A stretch of 11,025 nucleotides of DNA from positions 1-11,025 of the forward strand of contig DASWFO010000322.1 of the NCBI GenBank assembly GCA_036394195.1, read 5' to 3'. This DNA is from DATJPD01 sp036394195. Lineage in GTDB: Bacteria > Pseudomonadota > Alphaproteobacteria > CACIAM-22H2. A program made the translations under genes and the position numbers. Below, one piece after another: positions 1-6,074 of the stretch. Position 1 is the first letter of the stretch. Every line of letters starts with the position of its first letter. Below the pieces are notes generated by a model. The model made no database searches and was not told the DNA's origin. It saw only the letters and a program-made list of their open reading frames with translations.

Positions 1-9
1 GGCCCGCCG

Positions 10-978
10 CTATTGCGCGGCGGCGGAGGTCGCGGCCTCTTGGTGGGCGAGGAAGCGCTCGGCTTCCAGCGCCGCCATGCAGCCCATGCCCGCGGCGGTG
101 ACCGCCTGCCGGAACACCTTGTCCTTCACGTCGCCCGCCGCGAAGACGCCGGGGATGTTGGTCGCGGTCGAATCCGGCTTGGTGACGATGTAGCCGTCCC
201 GATCGAGATCGAGGATGCCCTTGAACAGCTCGGTCGCCGGCGTGTGACCGATGGCGACGAACAGGCCCTCGATGTCGACCTCGCTTCGGGCTCCGCTCGT
301 CGCATCCTTGACCTTGAGGCCGGTCACCGCCGGCGGATTGCCGCCGCCGACCACGTCCTCGACCACCGAATTCCAGATCACGTCGATCTTCGCGTTCTTG
401 AACAGGCGGCCCTGATTCGTCTTGTCGGCGCGCAGGTGGTCGCGGCGATGGATCAAGGTGACCTTGGTGGCGTGATTGGTCAGGAACAGCGCCTCCTCGA
501 CCGCGGTGTTGCCGCCGCCGACCACGGCCACGCGCTTGCCGCGGAAGAAGAAGCCGTCGCAGGTCGCGCAGGCCGAGACTCCGAAGCCGCGAAACTTCTC
601 TTCATTGGGAATGCCGAGCCAGCGTGCCTGGGCTCCGGTCGCGACGACGACGGCGTCGCCCAAATAGGTGTCGCCGCTGTCGCCGAACAGCTTGAACGGG
701 CGGCTGCCGAATTCGACCTTGGTGATTGTGTCGGCGATCATCTGCGTGCCGACATGCTGGGCCTGCTGGTCCATCTGCTCCATCAGCCACGGGCCCTGGA
801 TGACGTCGGCAAAGCCGGGATAGTTCTCGACATCGGTCGTGATCGACATCTGGCCGCCGGGCTGTATGCCGCGGATGAGGAGCGGCTGGAGATTGGCCCG
901 GGCGGCATAAATCGCCGCGGTGTAACCGGCGGGACCCGAGCCGAGGATGATGACCTTGCTGTGATGCGTCTGGGACAT
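10..978 (-). CDS. trxB: Thioredoxin-disulfide reductase
   Basis: This cytoplasmic flavoenzyme uses NADPH to reduce oxidised thioredoxin, supporting ribonucleotide reduction and disulfide repair. The 322-residue product has the normal family length. The FAD-binding motif GSGPAG is at residues 13-18, the redox-active CATC pair at 137-140, the NADPH-site motif GGGNTA at 154-159 followed by HRR at 177-179, and the second FAD motif FAAGDV at 279-284. I chose the ATG at 978 because the protein then begins MSQTHHSKVIILG, a typical alphaproteobacterial TrxB start. The longer reading back to 1077 adds a proline- and arginine-rich tail unlike the family. No good Shine-Dalgarno sequence is visible before this ATG. 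It is probably transcribed alone, since a terminator-like hairpin separates it from the gene upstream. Confidence 0.97.
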   Translation of the reverse strand: MSQTHHSKVIILGSGPAGYTAAIYAARANLQPLLIRGIQPGGQMSITTDVENYPGFADVIQGPWLMEQMDQQAQHVGTQMIADTITKVEFGSRPFKLFGDSGDTYLGDAVVVATGAQARWLGIPNEEKFRGFGVSACATCDGFFFRGKRVAVVGGGNTAVEEALFLTNHATKVTLIHRRDHLRADKTNQGRLFKNAKIDVIWNSVVEDVVGGGNPPAVTGLKVKDATSGARSEVDIEGLFVAIGHTPATELFKGILDLDRDGYIVTKPDSTATNIPGVFAAGDVKDKVFRQAVTAAGMGCMAALEAERFLAHQEAATSAAAQ

Positions 979-1042
979 ATGGGGGAGCCGGGAGCTTGGG
1001 GGAATCGTCCGGGACTCCGGACACCCCGTTAACGTAAGGGTC

Positions 1043-1062
1043 GGCTTGCGGCGAGGCAAGCC
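1043..1062. repeat. Perfect 7-bp inverted repeat upstream of trxB
   Basis: GGCTTGC at 1043-1049 and GCAAGCC at 1056-1062 form a perfect stem with a six-base loop. No T-run follows on either strand, so it is not a classic intrinsic terminator. On the minus strand a weak promoter-like pair overlaps it: TTGCCT as a -35 (1053-1058), then TACGTT as a -10 17 bases later (1030-1035). It could be an operator in the trxB leader or part of the neighbouring termination region. The function is unknown. Confidence 0.4.
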
Positions 1063-1075
1063 CGCGGGACCGCGC

Positions 1076-1102
1076 AAAAACCACGTCCCGAGTGGGTTTT
1101 TT
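1076..1102 (-). terminator. Probable intrinsic terminator after the TctC/Bug gene
   Basis: On the minus strand the stem CCAC / GTGG has a seven-base loop. It is extended by A-runs on one side and a T-run (TTTTT) on the other, with one unpaired C, giving the A-stem-T form of a terminator. It lies 19 bases beyond the stop of the minus-strand binding protein. The plus-strand reading also ends in six T residues, so it may work in both directions. Confidence 0.6.
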
Positions 1103-1120
1103 CGGGAAGCACCGGGCGCC

Positions 1121-2089
1121 CTATTCGGGCTGGATTCCGGCCTTCTCGACCACGGCCTTCCAGCGCGCCAGCTCGCTTAGGGTCAACCGGCCGAACTCCT
1201 CCGAGGGCGCATAGAACGGCACCAGCCCCTGCTTGAGCCAGGTGTCCTTCACCTCGGGCAGCTCGAGGATCGGCGGCAGCAACTCCGCCCATTTCTGGAC
1301 GACGTCGGGCGGCAGCTTGGCCGGGCCATAGATCCCGAACCACAGCTCCATTTCCAGGTTGGCGTAGCCGAGTTCCTTGAAGCTCGGCGCGTCGGGGGCG
1401 AGCAGCGAGCGCCGGTCGCTCGCCACCGCCAGCACGCGCAGCTGCCCGGTCTGCGTGAACGGCATCGCCGTATGAACCGGCAGATAGGCGAAGTGCACCT
1501 GGCCCGCGATCAGGTCCGTGACCTGGCCGGCGGCCCCTCTGTAGGGCACATGAACGATGTCGATCCCGAGGCCCTGCTTCAGCAGCTCGGGCCCAAGATG
1601 CTGCGGCGTGCCGCTGCCGGGCGATCCGTAGTTGAGCGTACCGGGATGCTTGCGCGCCTCGTCGATCAACTCCTTAAGCGACGCGACGGGCAGCACCTTC
1701 GGATTGACCACCAGCGCCATGCTGCCGGTGGCGACCTCGGCGATCGGCGTGAAATCCTTGGCCACGTCGAACGGCATGTTCTTGGTCATCGCCGGTGCGA
1801 CGGTGAAGGTGACGACCGTCACCATCAGGGTGGTGCCGGTCGGCGCCGATTTCGCGACCAGGTCGGCGCCGAGATTGCCGCTGGCGCCGGGCTTGTTGTC
1901 GACAATGACCGGCTGTCCCCAGCGCTCGGTGATGCGCGGCGCCAGCGTGCGCGCGATGATGTCGATGCCAGTCCCCGGTGTATAGGGAACCACCAACGTG
2001 ATCGGACGCGACGGATAGGTCTGGGCGCTGGCGGATGCGTCCGCCGAGATGATGGCCAGTGCGACGGCAATGAAGCGAACTGGTGTCAT
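1121..2089 (-). CDS. Tripartite tricarboxylate transporter substrate-binding protein (Bug/TctC family)
   Basis: This is a periplasmic binding protein of the Bug/TctC family, which captures small carboxylates or similar acids for TctAB-type transporters or for sensing. The 322-residue length is normal. Residues 1-22 look like a Sec signal peptide, with cleavage after ASA just before QTYPSRP. The mature start carries the family pattern: YPSRPITLVVPY, then a G-x-G-x-D-x-x-AR segment, WGQPVIVDNKPGASGNLG, and a strand ending TLMV. The start ATG at 2089 has GGAGG upstream (2101-2105), at a rather long spacing of 11 bases. No tctA or tctB lies in the window, as is common for the many orphan Bug proteins. 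The next gene upstream on the same strand is an amidohydrolase, which suggests an acid or ester catabolic context. The ligand cannot be predicted. Confidence 0.93.
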   Translation of the reverse strand: MTPVRFIAVALAIISADASASAQTYPSRPITLVVPYTPGTGIDIIARTLAPRITERWGQPVIVDNKPGASGNLGADLVAKSAPTGTTLMVTVVTFTVAPAMTKNMPFDVAKDFTPIAEVATGSMALVVNPKVLPVASLKELIDEARKHPGTLNYGSPGSGTPQHLGPELLKQGLGIDIVHVPYRGAAGQVTDLIAGQVHFAYLPVHTAMPFTQTGQLRVLAVASDRRSLLAPDAPSFKELGYANLEMELWFGIYGPAKLPPDVVQKWAELLPPILELPEVKDTWLKQGLVPFYAPSEEFGRLTLSELARWKAVVEKAGIQPE

Positions 2090-2119
2090 GCTGGTCGGAT
2101 CCTCCCGAGGAGCTTATTG

Positions 2120-2266
2120 ACCTCTCCCACCGGGAGAGGTCGCGAGCGGCAGCGAGCGGGTGAGGGGCGCCGCTTCAGCGCCGCGCTGCGTTGTCGTCAG
2201 CGCGACACGGTGAAATTTCCCCTCACCCGACCGCTGTCGCGGTCGACCTCTCCCCACGGGAGAGGT
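2120..2266. repeat. Composite palindromic repeat with two 48-nt inverted arms
   Basis: The left arm (2120-2167) and right arm (2219-2266) are imperfect inverted copies of each other. Both have ACCTCTCCC and GGGAGAGGTCG at the outer end and CGGGTGAGGGG at the inner end. Each arm also folds on itself, as ACCTCTCCC-nnn-GGGAGAGGT. Inside the left arm GCGAGCGG occurs twice (2142-2149 and 2152-2159). The arms flank a 51-nt spacer. Motifs of the CCTCTCCC...GGTGAGGGG type are known as dispersed intergenic repeats in Bradyrhizobium relatives and other GC-rich proteobacteria. It nearly fills the gap between the amidohydrolase stop and the Bug start, so it lies on any shared transcript, where it could fold into a large structure. 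No transposase or clear target-site duplication is visible. Confidence 0.85.
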
Positions 2267-2306
2267 GAATAACGCCAACGAACGATGCGGCCTTAGGCGG
2301 ACGCGC

Positions 2307-3329
2307 TTACTTCTCCGGCATCCGCATGAGGCGCAAGCCGTTGCGGTAATAGATCTTCGCCCGGTCCTCGTCGCTGAGGTCCATGGCGTCCAACACCTTG
2401 ATCGTCTCGCGGATGAACATCGGGCCGGCCTCCGGATCGAACGGGCAGTCGCTGGCGAACAGCACCCGGTCCGGGCCGAAGAACTTCAGGCCGCACTCGA
2501 TCGCGGCGCGCGAGCCGCCGATCGCCGTGTCGCCGTAGAACATCCGGAAATACTCGAGCGGACGCTTCTTCATGCTCTTGAGCAGCTCGCCGTAGTCCTC
2601 ATCCGAGGTCCGCGTGCCGAGCTGGTCCCACAGCGGCCCGACGCGACCTTCGAAATAGGGGACCATGGCACCCAGATGGTGCGTGATGATCGCCATCTCG
2701 GGCAGCTTGTCGAGCATGCCGGAGAACACGATGCGCGCCATGGCCACGCTCGTCTCGTACGGCCAGCCGAGCACCTGCCAGATCTCGTATTTCGACTTGG
2801 TCTCGCCGGCATAGTCGGGGACGTTGGCGGGCCGCGCCGGATGCATCCAGATCGGCACTTTGTGATGCGTCACGGCGCGCTCGAAGATCGGGAAGAACTC
2901 CGGATCGTCCAGCGGCCGGCGGTTGACGTTGGTGAAGATCTGGATGCCCCTGGCGCCCTGCTTGATCGCCCGGTCCATCTCCTCGAGGGCGCCCTGCACG
3001 TTGTTCATCGGCATCGACGCCGACCATGCCGGGAACTTGTCGGGCCGGGTGTCGCAGATCTTCTTCAGCTCGTCATTGGCGAGCCGCGCCAGGCCCGGCG
3101 CATCCCCCGGCGAGGCGATCGCCTCGACCGGCGGGCCCGACAGCGTCAGCACCTGCTGGTACCCCGCCCACTGGTTCATCATCGTCACGCGCGCGTTCAT
3201 GTCGTTCAGCATCGGGATGCTGGTGACGCGCTTGATCAGGTCGCCCATCTTCGGCGCCATCTCGCGCGCGCGGTCGGCGACGGCCTTCGGAAACACGTGG
3301 TTGTAGATGTCGAGCTTGCGTGACGTCAT
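2307..3329 (-). CDS. Amidohydrolase family protein (amidohydrolase 2, ACMSD-like)
   Basis: This is a TIM-barrel metal-dependent hydrolase or decarboxylase of the amidohydrolase-2 group, related to aminocarboxymuconate-semialdehyde decarboxylase. At 340 residues the length fits. Candidate metal and catalytic residues are H163 in PIWMHPARP, H217/H218 in ITHHLGAMVPYF, and D294 in FASDCPFD. The first metal motif, normally D-x-H-x-H, reads DIYNH (residues 7-11), so only the second histidine remains. This may change metal binding or mark a particular subfamily. The start ATG at 3329 has GGGGAAA just upstream. The gene is divergent from the solute-binding protein and is followed on the same strand, after a repeat-filled gap, by the Bug protein. 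Its substrate is unknown. An aromatic or carboxylated intermediate is an inference from the family. Confidence 0.9.
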   Translation of the reverse strand: MTSRKLDIYNHVFPKAVADRAREMAPKMGDLIKRVTSIPMLNDMNARVTMMNQWAGYQQVLTLSGPPVEAIASPGDAPGLARLANDELKKICDTRPDKFPAWSASMPMNNVQGALEEMDRAIKQGARGIQIFTNVNRRPLDDPEFFPIFERAVTHHKVPIWMHPARPANVPDYAGETKSKYEIWQVLGWPYETSVAMARIVFSGMLDKLPEMAIITHHLGAMVPYFEGRVGPLWDQLGTRTSDEDYGELLKSMKKRPLEYFRMFYGDTAIGGSRAAIECGLKFFGPDRVLFASDCPFDPEAGPMFIRETIKVLDAMDLSDEDRAKIYYRNGLRLMRMPEK

Positions 3330-3471
3330 CGTTTCCCCGCCTTTGTCGTGTTGCCTCGATTATTGCGCACCCCGGCCGGTTTCGCCACACGCCGTGCGCC
3401 CTTTCGGCTATTCGGGGGCGCCGAACTCGATTAGACTTTCCGCCACAAAAAGGCTTCGGGGGGAACGGTCC

Positions 3472-4545
3472 ATGCGTGCGTACGAACACGGTCTCAGCAG
3501 CCGGCGCGTGTTTTTGCACGGCGCCGCGGCGGCGGCCTCAGCCGCCGTGGTCGGGTGTGCTGCCGCGGACACCGAGGGCGATCTCTATCCGCGGGCGCGG
3601 AGCGAGGGCCAGCTCGACCTCTACGGCGGCGGACCGACGGCGGCCTTCACCAACTGGGCGCGTCAATACGAGGCGGCGTTTCCCGGCCTCAAGGTGAATA
3701 TCGTGAGCGCCTTCAGCAACGAGCTGTCGCCGCGCATCGATGCGCAGATCGCCGCCGGCAAGGTGGAGGCCGACGTCGCGATTCTTCAGACGCTGCAGGA
3801 CTTCGATCGCTGGACCCGCCAGGGCGAGCTGCTGGGGTTCGAGCCGGACGGCTTGCGCGAGATCCCGCCGCTGTTCCGCGACCCGGCGGGGACCAGCTTT
3901 CCGCTCGGCGTCGTCGCGGTCGCCTACGCCTATAACCCGGACCGGCTGGCGCGAGATGCGGTGCCGCGGGTCGCGACCGATTTCCTGAAGCCCGAGTTCC
4001 GCGACCAGATCATCAGCACCTATCCGCATGACGACGACCTGACGCTGTTCCTCTATGACGCGATCGTCCGCAAATACGGCTGGAGCTTCGTCGACGGCCT
4101 GATGGCGAACAAGCCGCGCTTCATTCGCGGGCATCTGGGCGTGGTCCGCGAGATCGCCGCCGGGCGGTCCGCCGTCACCTTCGATGCGACGTTCAGCCAG
4201 TCCGCGGCGGCGGCGGCCCAAGGGGCGAAGATCGCGCTGGCGATTCCGGACGACCCGATGCCGATTTTCGCCCAGTCGGCTGGCGTGTTCCGCCGCGCCC
4301 CGCATCCGAACGCAGCCAAGCTTTTCGTCACCTGGCTGCTCGGCAAGGACCAGCAGTCGCGGCTCGGCCCCGGCCGCTGGTCGCCGCGGCGCGACGTGCC
4401 GCCGCCCGCGGGGCTGCGGCCGATCACCGATTACCCGATCCTCACCGGCTTTCGCGAGTTCGTGCTCGACGAGCCGCGGCTGCGCGATCTGCGCCGGCAG
4501 TTCGAGGCGAAGATCGGCCCCATCCAGGGCGACCCGGTGCTTTAG
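3472..4545 (+). CDS. Extracellular solute-binding protein, Tat-exported putative lipoprotein
   Basis: The 357-residue product resembles ABC-transporter periplasmic binding proteins of the iron(III)/spermidine (FutA/PotD-like) type. It shows a strand-helix start (LYGGGPTAAFTNWARQYE), a PGLKVNIV strand, a DVAIL segment, a GVVAVAYAYNPD hinge-like segment, and a C-terminal NAAKLFVTWLLGKDQQ helix. The N-terminus has a twin-arginine motif, SRRVFL (residues 10-15), then an alanine-rich hydrophobic stretch and a lipobox-like VVGC with Cys29. It therefore looks Tat-exported and lipid-anchored. I chose the ATG at 3472 because GGGGGGAA lies six bases upstream and the signal peptide follows at once. The extra upstream residues of the longer frame (from 3307) would bury it. 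No permease or ATPase gene is nearby. Its stop overlaps the stop of the convergent DUF1275 gene. The ligand is unknown. Confidence 0.88.
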   Translation: MRAYEHGLSSRRVFLHGAAAAASAAVVGCAAADTEGDLYPRARSEGQLDLYGGGPTAAFTNWARQYEAAFPGLKVNIVSAFSNELSPRIDAQIAAGKVEADVAILQTLQDFDRWTRQGELLGFEPDGLREIPPLFRDPAGTSFPLGVVAVAYAYNPDRLARDAVPRVATDFLKPEFRDQIISTYPHDDDLTLFLYDAIVRKYGWSFVDGLMANKPRFIRGHLGVVREIAAGRSAVTFDATFSQSAAAAAQGAKIALAIPDDPMPIFAQSAGVFRRAPHPNAAKLFVTWLLGKDQQSRLGPGRWSPRRDVPPPAGLRPITDYPILTGFREFVLDEPRLRDLRRQFEAKIGPIQGDPVL

Positions 4546-5186
4546 CGCTCGCGGTTCTCGCTGATCGCGACCGGGATGAGCACGAGCAGCGGCAGCAGGA
4601 GCTTCATCGGCCCCAGCTCCTTGGCCCCGAGGCTCAGTCCCGCCCCCACCGCGTAGGCGATCCAGCTGAACGCGAACACCGGGAGTGCCAGGCGGGGTGG
4701 GGCCGGCCGGCGGTCGCCGCGGCCCGGGACCAGCCGAAACATCGTCGCTTCGGCCAGTCTGAGGATGGTGCCGGTGATCACCACCGTCTGCACGTTGACG
4801 TCGGCGAACCGCGACACGCTGCCGCCCTGCAGGCCCATGCCGAAGGCGAGCAGGACCAGGGCGGAGTTTCCCCGCACGTCCGCCATCACGAGGATCACCA
4901 GCGGCACGCCCGAGGCGAGCAGCGGGATGGCCGGCCGCAAGCCGTGCCGCTTCACGGCCTCGGCCATCAGGGCCCCCGCCAGGAACGAGGCCAAGGTCAG
5001 GCCATACGGGGCGATGCGCCACCACTCCTGCTCGGCGAGCGAGATCGCCAGCAGGACGGTGTTGCCGGTCATGTTGGCCGCGAACACGTGCTCGTAATCG
5101 AGATAGCCGATCGCGTCGACATAGCCGGCGATCAGGCAAAGCAGGACGGCGCACGCCGGCGCGGGAAGCGCCCGCACGCCGGTCAA
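4542..5186 (-). CDS. DUF1275/YoaK family membrane protein
   Basis: This is an inner-membrane protein of the DUF1275 (YoaK) family, whose function is not established. The family signature is clear near the N-terminus: LIAGYVDAIGYL, then HVFAANMTGNTVLL. A later segment, GMGLQGGSVSRFADVNVQTVVITGT, is also characteristic. Hydrophobic stretches suggest about six membrane segments over 214 residues, a normal length. An open frame runs back to 5330 but reads into the Kdo hydroxylase gene as low-complexity arginine-rich sequence, so I reject it. The preferred start is TTG at 5186, which overlaps the upstream TGA as TTGA and has AAGG seven bases upstream. GTG at 5177 is almost as likely. The overlap implies translational coupling as the last gene of the four-gene cluster. 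Confidence 0.87.
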   Translation of the reverse strand: MTGVRALPAPACAVLLCLIAGYVDAIGYLDYEHVFAANMTGNTVLLAISLAEQEWWRIAPYGLTLASFLAGALMAEAVKRHGLRPAIPLLASGVPLVILVMADVRGNSALVLLAFGMGLQGGSVSRFADVNVQTVVITGTILRLAEATMFRLVPGRGDRRPAPPRLALPVFAFSWIAYAVGAGLSLGAKELGPMKLLLPLLVLIPVAISENRER

Positions 5187-6061
5187 ACGAGGGCCTTGCC
5201 GGTGAGCCGTTCGAGCACGCGCAGCGGCGAGCGGTCCGGCTCCGTCATCGCGTCGACGTCGACATGGAACGTCTGCTCGAGGGCGTGTTGGCCCGCCAGG
5301 GCGGCGTGCGACACCTGATCGGTGAAGCACATCCAGGTGCTGCCGGCGGGGAACGAGATTTTCTCGCGGATGCCGGTCGCCTGATAGCGCTGATCGCGCT
5401 TGCCGGTGTCGTGGAGACCCAGCATCAGCTGATCATAGGCGCTGCGGCGGCCCTTGGTGATGCCGACGGCGCCGAGGAGCCAAGCCGATATCCGATCCGG
5501 GCGCTTGAGGCTCGGCGCCAGGTGCCTCGAGATCTCGTCGAACGGACCGCCGACATGCCACACCCGCGGCTGCCCGGACGGGTCGACGTTCGAGAACAGG
5601 CGCAGGATCCGCCGTCCGCGCATCGGCTGCGAGGGGAACGCGTCGATGTGCAGCAGCCGGTCGTCCTTGAGCGGCGAGTAATGGCGGCCGACGATCTCCA
5701 CCGGACGATAGCTGGTGCGCGCGCGTTCCAGCACCGGCCCGTAGTTGGGCAGGAGGTCGCAGACCAGCCGCGTCGCCGATTGCGCGAACCGCTCCATCAT
5801 CTTCTGCAGACGGTGCCGCTCGTCGCTCTCGGCGGCCGTTCCCTTGACCGTGTTGGTCAGCGGGTCGAGGCTGATGTTCTTGGCCTTGCCGTCGGAGATC
5901 TTCGGGGAGAGCAGCGACTGCTCATCCGCGCCGAACGCAAAGCCGAGCTGCGGGAAAAAAACCACCCGCCCGGTTTCGAGCGCCTCGACCGCGCGGTCCT
6001 GCACCGAGTCCGCGAACGGTCCGGACCATGCCGCGATCTCGAAGGATTCCACGATGCTCAT
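5183..6061 (-). CDS. kdoO: Kdo hydroxylase (3-deoxy-D-manno-oct-2-ulosonate 3-hydroxylase) family protein
   Basis: The 292-residue product matches my recollection of the KdoO family, Fe(II)/2-oxoglutarate/O2-dependent enzymes that hydroxylate Kdo in lipopolysaccharide to give Ko, making the inner core more acid-stable. Visible support includes HID at 138-140 (the H-x-D iron pair) inside RLLHIDAFPSQPMRGRR. A distal histidine is in TDQVSHAALAGQHALEQTFHV, with H252 or H266 as candidates. Family-like segments KNISLDP and RVWHVGGPF are present. There is no signal peptide, as expected for an enzyme acting at the cytoplasmic face. The start ATG at 6061 lies 13 bases beyond the stop of the upstream 638-residue gene, so the two are almost certainly co-transcribed. 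The downstream DUF1275 gene overlaps its stop. Which histidine is the third ligand needs a family alignment. Confidence 0.88.
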   Translation of the reverse strand: MSIVESFEIAAWSGPFADSVQDRAVEALETGRVVFFPQLGFAFGADEQSLLSPKISDGKAKNISLDPLTNTVKGTAAESDERHRLQKMMERFAQSATRLVCDLLPNYGPVLERARTSYRPVEIVGRHYSPLKDDRLLHIDAFPSQPMRGRRILRLFSNVDPSGQPRVWHVGGPFDEISRHLAPSLKRPDRISAWLLGAVGITKGRRSAYDQLMLGLHDTGKRDQRYQATGIREKISFPAGSTWMCFTDQVSHAALAGQHALEQTFHVDVDAMTEPDRSPLRVLERLTGKALV

Positions 6062-6074
6062 AGCGGATCCGCGG

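Noticed and set aside
13..1032. 339-codon plus-strand frame opposite trxB
   Set aside because: No recognisable motifs, and trxB is unmistakable on the other strand.
2120..2266. Repeat considered as a CRISPR array or insertion sequence
   Set aside because: There are only two inverted arms, no regularly spaced direct repeats and no transposase frame.
2265..3323. 352-codon plus-strand frame opposite the amidohydrolase
   Set aside because: Composition typical of an antisense shadow; the amidohydrolase motifs are on the minus strand.
3538..5154. 538-codon minus-strand open frame across the binding protein and DUF1275 genes
   Set aside because: Low-complexity arginine-rich translation, overlapping two genes with clear family motifs in other frames.
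4546..5330. Longer DUF1275 reading starting at ATG 5330
   Set aside because: It would overlap kdoO by about 148 bases, and the added residues are arginine-rich with no family similarity.
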